From Halonotius aquaticus (GTDB lineage: Archaea; Halobacteriota; Halobacteria; Halobacteriales; Haloferacaceae): a DNA stretch of 64,000 nucleotides. Positions 26,448-35,852 of the stretch are shown piece by piece. Location: positions 1 through 64,000 of the forward strand of contig NZ_QKNY01000018.1 of the NCBI RefSeq assembly GCF_003605575.1, written 5' to 3'. A model generated the notes under the pieces. It made no database searches. It was not told the origin of the DNA and saw nothing but the letters and a program-made list of their open reading frames with translations. Numbering within the stretch: the first letter of the stretch is position 1; each line of letters begins with the position of its first letter. The position numbers and the translations under genes are program-made.

Positions 26448-27118
26448 GACTCACCCCGCAGGACCGCTGGCAACTCCGCGAGCGAGTCGATCACATACTC
26501 CGGGTCGTAGTCGCCACGCTCGTCGTCGCCGCACAGCCACGCGACCGGCAGCCCGGCGTTTTGGGCACCAGCCACATCATAGGCCAACGAGTTGCCGACG
26601 TACAGCGTTCGCTCCGCAGCAACGTCAAGGTCGGAAACAGCCTGCTCGAATGGCTCGGCGTGGGGCTTCGAGCGAGCAAGCTCCGCCGCGTAGACGGCTG
26701 TCTCGAAGCGATCGACGATCCCCAACGCATCGAGTTTTGTCTGCTGGCGAGCTTTCGGCCCATTGGTGATAACGCCGATCGGCCCGATAGCCGATGCCGC
26801 GTCAAGTGCATCGGTCGCACCTGGGCGGAGCCCGACGGCGCGGTCGTCGATCACCGAGCGGAGCGCGCGGGCGACAGCGAGCGTGTCGAGATCGGGACGG
26901 CCGTGTTGGGCGGCCACACGAGCAAACCCTGCCGCGAAGTAGCCGACCGGATCGTCGTGATCCGGCGGGCCAGATAGCGCGGCCCAGAGGGCTGCTGGCT
27001 CGCCGACGAGCGGTTCGCCAGCCCGGTCGAAGGCCTGCTCATACATCGCGTGGGTGTCCTGTGTATTCTGACACAGCGTGCCGTCAAGATCGAAGCAGAC
27101 CGCGTCAAACGGTGCCAC
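26444..27118 (-). CDS. HAD-superfamily hydrolase
   Basis: A HAD phosphatase of about 224 residues. Motif I is FDAVCFDLDGTLC, motif II VITNGPKARQQ, motif III the Lys of ARSKPHAEPF, and motif IV YVGNSLAYDVAGAQNAG. A helical cap (about 17-90) sits after motif I. I favour the GTG at 27118, five codons before the first strand; an ATG at 27190 would add 24 atypical residues. It is the first gene of a two-gene operon with the kinase. The substrate is unknown, but a phosphatase-kinase pair suggests salvage or repair. Confidence 0.83.
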   Translation of the reverse strand: MAPFDAVCFDLDGTLCQNTQDTHAMYEQAFDRAGEPLVGEPAALWAALSGPPDHDDPVGYFAAGFARVAAQHGRPDLDTLAVARALRSVIDDRAVGLRPGATDALDAASAIGPIGVITNGPKARQQTKLDALGIVDRFETAVYAAELARSKPHAEPFEQAVSDLDVAAERTLYVGNSLAYDVAGAQNAGLPVAWLCGDDERGDYDPEYVIDSLAELPAVLRGES

Positions 27119-27207
27119 AGGTGATGGTGGTGCGAGCGGAACAAAAACCTCGCGTCGACACCACAGCACGTAGTGGGGCGTCGACACCAAAACTGGGTAG
27201 TCGCGTG

Positions 27208-28284
27208 TTACCTTGGATCAGCACCGAGCAGCCGCGGCAGTGCCGTATCGGCAAACGTGAGCGCGATCACCAACACCATCGGGGCAAAAAACAGGCCATA
27301 AAATCCCAACACGACCGGGCCGAAGATATACGCCAGCATGAGCAATCCGACATGCGTTCGGTCGCCGCTCAGATACGGTCGGAGGACGATATCCGGGATG
27401 GTATCGACGACAACAACCGCAAGCAGGAGGAAGCCGACGAGATACGCCAACAGCGGGTACTGTCCATCGAGGACAACCGGGACAGCCGCGAAGAGCGTCA
27501 GCGGGACGTAGACGATCTTCATCCCGATCACCGGGATCAGACTCGCAATCCCCGTCAGCGCGCCGGATAAGACAGGGTAGGGCACCTCGACCGCACTGGG
27601 TGCCACGGCGTTGTATCCCATGAAGACGATAGCCCCGATCAGCGAGATCACGATCACGTTCAGCAGGTTGCCGAACAACACCGCCTCCAGCTCGTCATCA
27701 GCGGCCTCGAAAAACTCGCGGGCAAGATCGTCGTCATCGAACCGGAGCAGCCACGCCCGAAACGTCGACCCCTCGATGAGCAGGTAGTAGGTGACGACAG
27801 CGATAATAAAGAGGTTCAACAGCAGCCCGCTGACGAGGCTCGTCGCGAACGACGCGTGGTCGACGCCGAACTGGATGAACGGCTCCAGTTGCCCGGCTTG
27901 ATACGCACTGATGAGCCCGTTGAACGTCAGGGCAGGAAGTTCGTTGACCCCCTCAAACCACGCCACGCTGTCGGGCACCGATTCAATCACGGGGTAGGTT
28001 TGGACGAAGTTCCGCACTTCGAAGACGAGTAGGACGATCGTATAACTGATCAACAGTACGAAGGGCACCACGAGCAGTGAGATCGTCGTGAGCGCCCGAA
28101 GCTGTCGCGGCATCCCGAACCGATTCAAGAGCTGTACGCGACTGAGCTTGTGATAGAACCCACGCGAGGAGTAGTACAGAAACACGGCGATCGTGAAGGC
28201 GGCAATGAACCGAGAGATGAGATAGCCGATGATCGCGGCCACCCCGATCCCGAAGGCGGCGACAACGACGCGTTTCTCATTCAT
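27208..28284 (-). CDS. AI-2E-family (PerM-like) transporter
   Basis: A 358-residue membrane protein with about seven to eight hydrophobic segments and the family feature of a long soluble segment between helices (TYPVIESVPDSVAWFEG...). The C-terminal helices include SGALTGIASLIPVIGMKIVY and LAYIFGPVVLGFYGLFFAPM, typical of AI-2E/PerM permeases. Characterised members export small molecules or exchange Na+/H+. It sits alone between divergent and same-strand genes. Confidence 0.85.
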   Translation of the reverse strand: MNEKRVVVAAFGIGVAAIIGYLISRFIAAFTIAVFLYYSSRGFYHKLSRVQLLNRFGMPRQLRALTTISLLVVPFVLLISYTIVLLVFEVRNFVQTYPVIESVPDSVAWFEGVNELPALTFNGLISAYQAGQLEPFIQFGVDHASFATSLVSGLLLNLFIIAVVTYYLLIEGSTFRAWLLRFDDDDLAREFFEAADDELEAVLFGNLLNVIVISLIGAIVFMGYNAVAPSAVEVPYPVLSGALTGIASLIPVIGMKIVYVPLTLFAAVPVVLDGQYPLLAYLVGFLLLAVVVVDTIPDIVLRPYLSGDRTHVGLLMLAYIFGPVVLGFYGLFFAPMVLVIALTFADTALPRLLGADPR

Positions 28285-28570
28285 ATCTGGGTGCTATCGG
28301 TGATCCTACATAAACAGCGTGTCATCGCGCCGATATCGACACCGTGGTGGTGTGCAACCAGTCGCGATCAGCGTGAAACGACTCGACACCAGGTGTTCGC
28401 AGCCATCGGATACAACGCCACCAGGTGGGAAACCGAACGATATCGACCATCAATGCAGCAAGAATTATGCCACGACCTGCCGTTCGCTTGCCATAGTAGC
28501 CAATGACGGACGTCTCACAGCGACCATCTGCCACCTGCGTCGTGGCGACCCTCAAGAGGAGCAGCATGCG
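28285..28570. other. 286-base intergenic region without a clear gene
   Basis: The gap between the divergent AI-2E permease and the GCS2-like gene. The plus frame of the downstream gene remains open through it, but the translation is Arg/Pro/Ser-rich and unlike the protein itself. I see no RNA gene. Confidence 0.4.
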
Positions 28571-30172
28571 ATGACCGACGAGCAGGCACGCACCGTCGAA
28601 TTGGTCACCCAGTCGCTCAGCCCGGAGACAGCGGCGACGTTCCGCGAGCGACTTGAGGAACAAGCCGAGTGGCTTCGCACCGCCATCAACGACGGACAGT
28701 TTGACAACGCCGACTTCGCGGTCGGGCTTGAACTGGAAGCCTACGCGGTGACCGGCGACGAGGCTGTCAGTGACGGTGGACAGCCCACAGCCGTCGATGA
28801 CGTGGGTGCCGGCGACACCTCCCACCCGCACCTTGCTCGCCTCCCGGCGACCGTCTTCGAGGAACCGGCAGCCAACAAAGAACTCGGCCTCCATAATATC
28901 GAAATCAACACCGATCCAACGCTGCTCAGCGAGGCCGGCCTCGCTGCCCAAGCCGATGAGATCCGCGAGCGAACCGCGGCGGCGCGGGCGGCCGCAGACG
29001 ACCACGAGAAAGAGATCGTTCTCGATGCGATGTGGACGGTACCGCCGGCGGAGGGGGCTGCCGCCTACCTCTCGGCGACTGAAGAGCGCGATAGCGTCGT
29101 GTTTGCCGACAACATGCGGCAGTACCCTCGCTATGTCGCCATCGACAACGATGCCCTCGCCCACGCCGACGGCGAGATCCCGTTTTCGGCCCCCGGCGTC
29201 GAGGCCACCTTTCCCTCAATCCTCTTCGAATCGCTGGCAACCTCAATCCAGCCACACCTACAGATTCCCTCGGCCGAGGAGTTCCCGGCCTACTACAACA
29301 CCGCGATCCGAACCCTCGGGCCGGTGCTTGCGTTGTCGACAAACTCGCCGTTTTTGCCGGCCGAGTTCTACGACGGGAGCGATCCGGCAGCCGTCGTCGA
29401 CGAGACACCACACGAACTCCGGATCGCAGTCTTCGAGCAGTCGGTCAATCAGACCTCCCACGCGAAAGTCAGGGTGCCGCAAGATATCGAGGCCACGACC
29501 GATATCGTCGATCGCGTCCTGGCGGACGACCCCTACGCACCGTTCCTCCGGGAGTGGCTGGCCGACGACGACCGCGAGACGCTCGCGGATCGGCTCTGGG
29601 AGTTCACCCACAAACGCGGTACCTACTGGCGGTGGCTGCGCTGTGTGGTCGGCGGCGACCACATCGACGACGCCAACGACACCCACTCGCTGCGCATCGA
29701 GTACCGTCCGATCCCAACCCAGCCGACGGTGACCGACATCGTCGGGCTACAGGCGCTTGTCGTCGGCGGGGTTCGCGGCCTCGTTGCCGCCGATCACCCG
29801 CTGACGACACTACCCTGGGCGGCCGCCGAGGAGAGCTTCTATGCGGCGATGGCCGACGGGATCGACGCCGAGTTGGCGTGGGTGACCGCCGACGGCGAGC
29901 AGACCGCCGACAGCGATGAAATCTTCGCGGAGCTGTTCGAGTACGCCCGCCACGGCTTGGAGATCAGCGGGCTATCCAGCGAGGCCATCGACGACTACCT
30001 CGCGCCGATCGAAGCGCGGGTGGATGCTGGTCTGACGCCGAGTGCGTGGAAGAAACAGCAGGTTCGGGAGCGACTCGCAGACGGCGATGGCTTCGAGAAC
30101 GCAATCGAAGGCATGCAACACGAGTACATCCGGCGAAGCCGCAGCACCGACTCGTTTGCGGAATGGCTGTAA
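28571..30172 (+). CDS. GCS2-like carboxylate-amine ligase family protein
   Basis: A 533-residue cytoplasmic protein. DFAVGLELEAYAV gives the N-terminal metal-binding GxExE motif of glutamate-cysteine-ligase-type enzymes, and KELGLHNIEINTDPTLLSE, NQTSHAKVRVPQ and HSLRIEYRPIPTQPTVTDI fit the rest of the fold. It is much longer than the roughly 360-residue haloarchaeal GshA that makes gamma-glutamylcysteine, so it is a paralogue with possibly another substrate. The start is the ATG at 28571, following sequence of different composition. Superfamily assignment is firm, reaction is not. Confidence 0.75.
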   Translation: MTDEQARTVELVTQSLSPETAATFRERLEEQAEWLRTAINDGQFDNADFAVGLELEAYAVTGDEAVSDGGQPTAVDDVGAGDTSHPHLARLPATVFEEPAANKELGLHNIEINTDPTLLSEAGLAAQADEIRERTAAARAAADDHEKEIVLDAMWTVPPAEGAAAYLSATEERDSVVFADNMRQYPRYVAIDNDALAHADGEIPFSAPGVEATFPSILFESLATSIQPHLQIPSAEEFPAYYNTAIRTLGPVLALSTNSPFLPAEFYDGSDPAAVVDETPHELRIAVFEQSVNQTSHAKVRVPQDIEATTDIVDRVLADDPYAPFLREWLADDDRETLADRLWEFTHKRGTYWRWLRCVVGGDHIDDANDTHSLRIEYRPIPTQPTVTDIVGLQALVVGGVRGLVAADHPLTTLPWAAAEESFYAAMADGIDAELAWVTADGEQTADSDEIFAELFEYARHGLEISGLSSEAIDDYLAPIEARVDAGLTPSAWKKQQVRERLADGDGFENAIEGMQHEYIRRSRSTDSFAEWL

Positions 30173-30191
30173 TCGACCGGAGAAATCCAAT

Positions 30192-31235
30192 CTACAACTC
30201 GGCGTCCTGTGGTGGCTCGACATCACCCTCGCGATCGAGCGTGAGCAGCGTCAGAAAGCCGACAAGCAGTCCCGGCCAGTATGTCGTCAGCCGGAACAAC
30301 ACCGCCGCCGTCAACGCTGTCGCTAGGTCAACCGAGTAAAACAGCGTCATGAGCCACGAGAAGGCGGCCTCGTAGGTGCCGCTCCCGCCGGGCGTCGGCG
30401 ACAGCGTGGCGATCGTCGAGAGGTTGACGATGAAATACAGCGGAACGAAGGTTGGCTCAAGATCCATCGCGAGAAAGACGACATACAGCGAGATGATCTG
30501 GGCGACGATCGCAAGATGTGAGCCGGCGATGGTCGTCAGCAGAAACGTCCGATCCCGGCCAGCCCGCTCGAAGAGAGCCTCGGTTCGGCGCACGCGATCC
30601 TGCAACGACTGCAGGACGCCCTCACCCCAACTCACTCGGCGTTCGATCGCCGAAAGGAGGCCCAATGCTGCCCGACCGAGGGTTCCATCGGGCGACCACA
30701 GGAGGTAGGCCAGGCCGCCGCCAACCAGCAGAATCAGCAGGGCGATCCAGCCAACATCGAACAGAAAGCCATGCAGGGAACCAAACAGGTAGAGGTAGAC
30801 AACCCCGCCGATCGTGAAGGTGAAAAACGGCACCGCGTTCACCATATCCGAGGAGACGACCGCCGCCAGCGCGCCCTCATACTCCGTGTCGGTTGTATCG
30901 GCGATGATGTAGGCCATCACTGGCTCGCCGCCGAACTGTCCCAGCGGCGTAATCGAGTTGAGGAAGTGGCCGCTAAAGAACAGCCGAACCGTTTTCGCGG
31001 CGGTGGCGGTGATCCCCAGTTGCCCGAAAAACCGGTGCCAGACCCACGCCCAAACGAACAGCGACGAGAGGCCAACCGCGACAGCGATCCCAAAGGTCGA
31101 GCGGTCGACACGAGCGATCGCACGTAGGAACTCGCGGGTGTCAGCGAAATATAACAGCCCGGCAAACAACAGCAGGGTGACAGCATACCAGCCGAGTTCC
31201 TGCCACGACCAGTCGGGACGGCCCGGGAGCGACAT
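30192..31235 (-). CDS. Flippase-like/lysylphosphatidylglycerol-synthase-type membrane protein
   Basis: A 347-residue membrane protein with about eight helices, matching the UPF0104 family. Typical segments are LFFSGHFLNSITPLGQFGGE, LSTIATLSPTPGGSGTYEAA and RLTTYWPGLLVGFLTLL. Bacterial relatives form the flippase half of MprF. It lies with two glycosyltransferases and an alkaline-phosphatase-superfamily gene, so a role in moving or modifying envelope lipids or glycoconjugates is plausible. Confidence 0.82.
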   Translation of the reverse strand: MSLPGRPDWSWQELGWYAVTLLLFAGLLYFADTREFLRAIARVDRSTFGIAVAVGLSSLFVWAWVWHRFFGQLGITATAAKTVRLFFSGHFLNSITPLGQFGGEPVMAYIIADTTDTEYEGALAAVVSSDMVNAVPFFTFTIGGVVYLYLFGSLHGFLFDVGWIALLILLVGGGLAYLLWSPDGTLGRAALGLLSAIERRVSWGEGVLQSLQDRVRRTEALFERAGRDRTFLLTTIAGSHLAIVAQIISLYVVFLAMDLEPTFVPLYFIVNLSTIATLSPTPGGSGTYEAAFSWLMTLFYSVDLATALTAAVLFRLTTYWPGLLVGFLTLLTLDREGDVEPPQDAEL

Positions 31236-31347
31236 CGATCAGGCGACCTCCCCAGAGGGGGTTGGCGTGGCGACCACAGTGTGGAGGGCGGTGGCAAGCA
31301 TTCGGTGGCTGGGCAAACACAGGGGAGCCACTTAGATTAGACGGACA

Positions 31348-32721
31348 TCACCGATAGCCTAAGGCTTCGAGTCGCTGTTGGATCTCCTCGTCGGCCTCGG
31401 AGGCTGCCGCATCAGGCGGGCCCCCTTCGGCTGTGCTGTCGGCTCCGGCGTCGATGTCGTCGATAGCTGCCCGCAGTGTATCGGGGAGCGCCACGGCCGC
31501 ACCCGTCTCGCGGTCGAGGGCCTGATACCGCGCGTCGCCGTGCTCGCTGACAGATTTGCGGACGGTGATGCCATCGCGGATGAGATACCGGTGTTTTCGG
31601 TAGTATTCGTCCCACGCGTCACTTGGAATGAAGCCCGTGAAGTTCTCCGGGAACTGACAGCCGCCGCGAGCCGTGTCGGCGAATATCTCGTCGGGTTCCG
31701 GCGCAAGGCCGGCGTAGTACGGCACAAGCTCGTGAAGCCGCCGGAGTTCAAACAGCTGGTCGTGACGGGTGCCCGCAAGGTCGGGATGATCGACGAAGAG
31801 AACCGTCTCGATAACGGGATCGATCGTCGTGAACTGGTGGCCGAACAAGCCGTCGTCCTCGCCGAGGGCTTGGCCGTGATCAGAGAGGACGACGACGACG
31901 GTGTCATCAGCAACGCCATTGGCCGCAAGGCTGTCGGTGATTCGGCCAACCAGGTCGTCGGTGTAGTCGACAGAGGCGTTGTAGATCCGCCGGAGCGCAT
32001 CGAAGTCGGGGTCGTCCATCGTAAACAGATCCTTCTGTCGCTGGGGAATGTCAGCGGTATCGCCCACGCCGTGTGTGTCGAGATACTCGGCTGGCGGGTG
32101 GTACGGTTCGTGGGGCTCCATCAGATTGACATAGCAGAAAAAGGGATCGTCGGCGGGTTGGGCGTCAAGATAGGATTCAACCGCGGCGACCGTCTCCTCG
32201 GATTTACAGGAGTCGTCGACGCCGAACAGCCGGAAAGCCCGATCGAGTTGCCGGCCGATCACACGTTTCGGCAGCGTCCCAAGCGAGTCGTACAGTTTCG
32301 TCGAGAGTTTTGAGAGTCGCTGGCTGATAGTGTTGTCGGCGGTGCCGAGGAAGTTTTCGACGAAATCGAAGTCGTCGGTCATCCCCTTATGTGGGGTGAT
32401 CCAGATGTTGGAGGTGATCGCGGCGGTGTCGTAGCCGGCGTCGGCGAATTCCGAAATGAACGTCTCGTGGCTTCCATCGAAGTAGCTCCGGGCGTGGGTT
32501 GTGCCGTGTTCCCACGGGTAGCGCCCGGTGAACATCGAGGCGTGGGAGGGGAGCGTCCACGGAGCCTGGGTGACGGCGTCATCGAAGACGACAGCGTCGT
32601 CGGCGAGGGCCCCGAGATTGGCGGTGAACTCGATGTCGTCGTTGTAGGCAGAGAGCCGATCCTTCCGCAGGGAATCCAACACGAGGAAGACGACATTCTT
32701 CGGCCCCGTGATCTCGGTCAT
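31348..32721 (-). CDS. Sulfatase/alkaline-phosphatase-superfamily hydrolase
   Basis: A 457-residue enzyme. The metal site starts with NVVFLVLDSLRKDRLSAY (Asp16) and the nucleophile block is APWTLPSHASMFTGRYPWEH; the nucleophile position is Thr56 rather than the Cys or Ser of formylglycine sulfatases. The second metal site is VVVVLSDHGQALGEDDGLFG. Threonine nucleophiles occur in LtaS-type phosphoglycerol transferases and phosphonate hydrolases, so it may act on phospho- rather than sulfo-groups. No signal peptide or membrane segment is seen. The ATG at 32721 is used; the open frame upstream is Arg-rich filler. Confidence 0.82.
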   Translation of the reverse strand: MTEITGPKNVVFLVLDSLRKDRLSAYNDDIEFTANLGALADDAVVFDDAVTQAPWTLPSHASMFTGRYPWEHGTTHARSYFDGSHETFISEFADAGYDTAAITSNIWITPHKGMTDDFDFVENFLGTADNTISQRLSKLSTKLYDSLGTLPKRVIGRQLDRAFRLFGVDDSCKSEETVAAVESYLDAQPADDPFFCYVNLMEPHEPYHPPAEYLDTHGVGDTADIPQRQKDLFTMDDPDFDALRRIYNASVDYTDDLVGRITDSLAANGVADDTVVVVLSDHGQALGEDDGLFGHQFTTIDPVIETVLFVDHPDLAGTRHDQLFELRRLHELVPYYAGLAPEPDEIFADTARGGCQFPENFTGFIPSDAWDEYYRKHRYLIRDGITVRKSVSEHGDARYQALDRETGAAVALPDTLRAAIDDIDAGADSTAEGGPPDAAASEADEEIQQRLEALGYR

Positions 32722-32858
32722 ACACCCGGCTACGCCCAGCGGGTAATTAGTAACTCTGATCCGCGATCGAGGGAGCCACAGCTGTTGTTGCTGACGACGG
32801 ATGGCGTGGACTCTCACGGGCGGCTTATATGCGCGGAGCGGATTGACACAGCCAGCGA

Positions 32859-33827
32859 ATGATCGAGAAGGTCGCAATCGTCTACTGGTGTGACGGCGCG
32901 GGCCACGCAGCCCGGAGCATCCCGGTCGCCAAGGAGTTCCGATCACGGGGGATCGAGGTGGCGATCGGTGGCGGCGGCCCCGGCGAGCGGTTCGTTGATC
33001 TCAACGGCTTCGAGCAGCCGGAGTTCACCACCGTTACTGTCGAAGGAAACACCCCGAAAGCGTTCCTCGAACACACGCTGTTTGATCTGGTTCCTTCCTC
33101 GGTGCGACGACTGCGAGAGGTCACGGCGTGGCTCCGCGAGGAAGAGCCAGACGTGTTGATCACCGACGACGTGTTTGCCGGCCTCGCCGCCGCTCGCCTC
33201 GGGATCGACTTCTACCGGATCGACCATCTGACGACCGATCTCTTCGGGACGGTCTGGGGGCCACCGCTGGCGTTTTACAATCAGGTCTCCCTCAAATTTG
33301 CCGAGGGCATTATCGTCACCTCGCTGTGGCCGGATGATCCCGCACCCGAGGGGACGACCCGGGTCGGACCGCTGGCACAGGAGGGCGACCCCGAGGAGGC
33401 GGTCGAACCGTACGACGTACTCCTTAATCCCGGCAGCCACGGCGACCACTTTGGGGAACTCCGGGAGCGACTGGAAGTGAAGGGGTACGACGTGCGCACC
33501 GTCGGCGACGACGATTGGGAGACCAAGCCGACGATGACGCCGTACACCGCCGCCGCCGATGTCGTCGTCTGTACCGGCTTTTCATCGATCGCCGACACGG
33601 TCGTCGCCGGCACGCCGTGTGTGATCTATCCGTTCCTGCCGTTTCAGAAGGCCCTCGCCGAACGCGCCGAGGCCAAGCATCTCACCGGGATCTCGATGGC
33701 GACGACTGTCGACCGCGTGATCGACCGCGTTGAAGAATACGTCGGAAGCGATGTCGCACCCGACTACGACAACGGTGCGCCCGCATTTGTCGACACGGTG
33801 TTGGCCGGCCTCGACGACCCAACGTGA
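32859..33827 (+). CDS. Glycosyltransferase, MJ1255/MurG-like
   Basis: A 322-residue GT-B fold enzyme. The N-terminal domain starts KVAIVYWCDGAGHAARSIPVA, a Gly/His donor-acceptor loop, and the C-terminal domain has ADVVVCTGFSSIADTVVAGTP with IYPFLPFQKALAERAEAKHL, the UDP-sugar-binding region of GT28. It is similar to the MJ1255 group of archaeal glycosyltransferases. It starts divergently from the alkaline-phosphatase-superfamily gene and precedes a second glycosyltransferase. Confidence 0.83.
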   Translation: MIEKVAIVYWCDGAGHAARSIPVAKEFRSRGIEVAIGGGGPGERFVDLNGFEQPEFTTVTVEGNTPKAFLEHTLFDLVPSSVRRLREVTAWLREEEPDVLITDDVFAGLAAARLGIDFYRIDHLTTDLFGTVWGPPLAFYNQVSLKFAEGIIVTSLWPDDPAPEGTTRVGPLAQEGDPEEAVEPYDVLLNPGSHGDHFGELRERLEVKGYDVRTVGDDDWETKPTMTPYTAAADVVVCTGFSSIADTVVAGTPCVIYPFLPFQKALAERAEAKHLTGISMATTVDRVIDRVEEYVGSDVAPDYDNGAPAFVDTVLAGLDDPT

Positions 33828-33955
33828 GCCGATACCGCAGACCACCCGCAATCACCGATCGACCCGGATAGCCGTCTATCACGGTCGATCAGCGGGGATA
33901 CCGCAAGATGCCGGCAGATTGAAACCGGATGACAACAATGAGCCGATAACGCGCT

Positions 33956-35029
33956 ATGCATATCGGCTTTTTTACGGATAGCTATTTTCCGGGGATCGAT
34001 GGCGTCACCTACACGATCAAGACCTGGCGCGAGCGGCTGGAAGCCCGCGGCCACGAGGTCTCGATCATCTACCCCGACAGCAGCCACGAGCCGGGGCCAA
34101 ACGAATACCCGGTGCCGTCGCTGCCGAACCCGTTCTATGCCCCCTACCGACTGCCGATCGGTCGGCGGCTGTCGACGCTGCCCGATCTTGATGTCGTCCA
34201 CTGCCACGGCCCGGCAACGACAGGGCTGTTGGGCCGGCGGTATGCGGCAAAACACGATCTTCGATCCGTCTACACTCACCACACCCCGATCGAGGACTAC
34301 CTCATCCGCGCGCTCAAATTCGACGGGCTCGCACAGGTGGTCGGACAGGGCTACGTTGCCTACGAAACCCAGTTTCTCCGGTCGTTCGACTGTGTCACCG
34401 CCTCAACCTCAAAGATCAGGCGCGATGTCGACCACGAGAAGCTCCCGGTCGGCATCGAGCTAGACACCTTTAGACCGCAATCCGAGTCGCTGTTTACCGA
34501 TTCCCGGCCGATCATCGGCTACAGCGGCCGGATGACAGAAAAGAAAAACGTCGACGAGATCCTCCGGGTCGCCGCCGAAACACCGGACTACCGCTACGTG
34601 TTGGTCGGCGAGGGGCCAGCACGACCGGAGCTCAAACAGCAGGCCCCCGACAACGTCGAGTTTCGTGATTTCCTCCCCCGAGAGCAGTTGCCGACCTTCT
34701 ACAGTTCGCTGGATGTCTTCGTGACCGCCTCAACCTGTGACACGCTGGGGCTATCGACGCTGGAAGCCAACGCCTGTGGAACGCCTGTGGCCGCCGCCAA
34801 CGTCCAGCCGTTCCGGGAGACAATCGGCCCCGACAACGGCGCGCGCTTCGAGTATGGTGAGCTCGATGAGATGCAGGCAGCGATCGAGGACTGTCTCACC
34901 ACCGACCGTCAGACGCGGGCCGCAGTCGAGCGGTTCGCGGTCGATCGGACGATCGATGATCTGGAAGCGATCTATCGCGGCGAGCCTGTCGCTGTCGATG
35001 ACCGCCAGCGAGTCCCATCGTCGATCTGA
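33956..35029 (+). CDS. GT4-family glycosyltransferase
   Basis: A 357-residue GT-B enzyme: FFTDSYFPGIDGVTYTIKTW at the N-terminus, GYSGRMTEKKNVDEILRVAA at the domain junction, and the donor-binding ExxxxxxxE region TLEANACGTPVAAANV. This subgroup includes glycolipid-forming mannosyl/glucosyltransferases of membranes (for example PimB/UGDG types). It probably transfers a sugar to an archaeal lipid or glycan. The start is ATG at 33956. Confidence 0.88.
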   Translation: MHIGFFTDSYFPGIDGVTYTIKTWRERLEARGHEVSIIYPDSSHEPGPNEYPVPSLPNPFYAPYRLPIGRRLSTLPDLDVVHCHGPATTGLLGRRYAAKHDLRSVYTHHTPIEDYLIRALKFDGLAQVVGQGYVAYETQFLRSFDCVTASTSKIRRDVDHEKLPVGIELDTFRPQSESLFTDSRPIIGYSGRMTEKKNVDEILRVAAETPDYRYVLVGEGPARPELKQQAPDNVEFRDFLPREQLPTFYSSLDVFVTASTCDTLGLSTLEANACGTPVAAANVQPFRETIGPDNGARFEYGELDEMQAAIEDCLTTDRQTRAAVERFAVDRTIDDLEAIYRGEPVAVDDRQRVPSSI

Positions 35030-35089
35030 CCGCGCGAGGCGGCGGGACAGTGAACAACACTTAATTTGATTCCCGAGTCGACATAGGGT

Positions 35090-35170
35090 ATGCACACGCT
35101 CGCCCGCGCCGCGTCGCCCGCCGGCTGCGACCCGGCCTCATCGCGCCGCCGGCCGCTGATCGCCGGATGA
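35090..35170 (+). CDS. Short upstream reading frame or frameshifted N-terminus of the next gene
   Basis: A 26-codon reading frame starting MHTLARAAS and ending in a TGA that overlaps the next ATG (ATGA). A TATA-like CTTAATTT lies about 30 bases before its ATG, exactly where a leaderless promoter should be, whereas the next start at 35167 has no such box. In the other frame the same DNA reads ARRVARRLRPGLIAP and runs straight into the next protein without a start codon. Either this is a coupled leader or one protein broken by an indel. Confidence 0.4.
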   Translation: MHTLARAASPAGCDPASSRRRPLIAG

Positions 35171-35847
35171 TCTTCGGTGCCTTGGTGACCGTCAGCCTCC
35201 GGGCGGTCGCCACAGCGGTCGCCTCAGCCCGCAACATCGTGGTGACGACGACCGCACTCGACACCGTCGACCCCGAGGAGCCGGTGACGATCCTCGCGCC
35301 GGTTGTTGCCGTGCTCGGCGCGATCGGTGCCGTCTTCAAACCCGGCGCGGCTCTCGCCGACAGCTACCTATTTCGGTGGATTCGAAGCCTGCTACCGCAC
35401 GCTGAGCAGGTCGCAACCGATCGGGGCTTCTACACCACATACACGATCCGCCCAGAAGCGGAGGCCGTCGGCACCTGGCAGGGCTCGCTGGACGAGCTTG
35501 AGGCGACGCTTCGAGAGAACGGCTATCATTTCGGGCTCCTGGCGTCGCACAAACAGTTACCTGATGGGCGGCGAGAGGTCAGTAGCTGGGTCGATGTCGG
35601 CGGGCCGGTCTGTTCAGGGCTGCTCGGCGTGCTCGAACTCCAGTTGCGAACGTGGCAGACCCACATTACGGTCTTTGAGTGTACTGACGGCGACGGCTAT
35701 CTCGTAACAGCCCACCACGAGCGAGCGGCGTATTCGGCGCTGACCGCCTACTGGCATCTCCGCGGCCGGGATCTCAACGTCGAGAAGGGTCGTCGGATCG
35801 TTGCCGAGCAGTTGGCCGACGAGGCACGCTTCGAACCGGTCGGCTGA
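35167..35847 (+). CDS. Conserved-looking protein of unknown function, membrane-anchored N-terminus
   Basis: A 226-residue protein. The first 80 residues contain two hydrophobic segments (MIFGALVTVSLRAVATAVA, ILAPVVAVLGAIGAVFKPGA) and the rest is a soluble alpha/beta domain with YTTYTIRPEAEAVGTWQG, LASHKQLPDGRREVSSWVDV and ITVFECTDGDGYLVTAHHE. I do not recognise a family. The true N-terminus may be about 25 residues longer (see the frame upstream at 35090). It follows the GT4 gene on the same strand. Confidence 0.6.
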   Translation: MIFGALVTVSLRAVATAVASARNIVVTTTALDTVDPEEPVTILAPVVAVLGAIGAVFKPGAALADSYLFRWIRSLLPHAEQVATDRGFYTTYTIRPEAEAVGTWQGSLDELEATLRENGYHFGLLASHKQLPDGRREVSSWVDVGGPVCSGLLGVLELQLRTWQTHITVFECTDGDGYLVTAHHERAAYSALTAYWHLRGRDLNVEKGRRIVAEQLADEARFEPVG

Positions 35848-35852
35848 CCACA

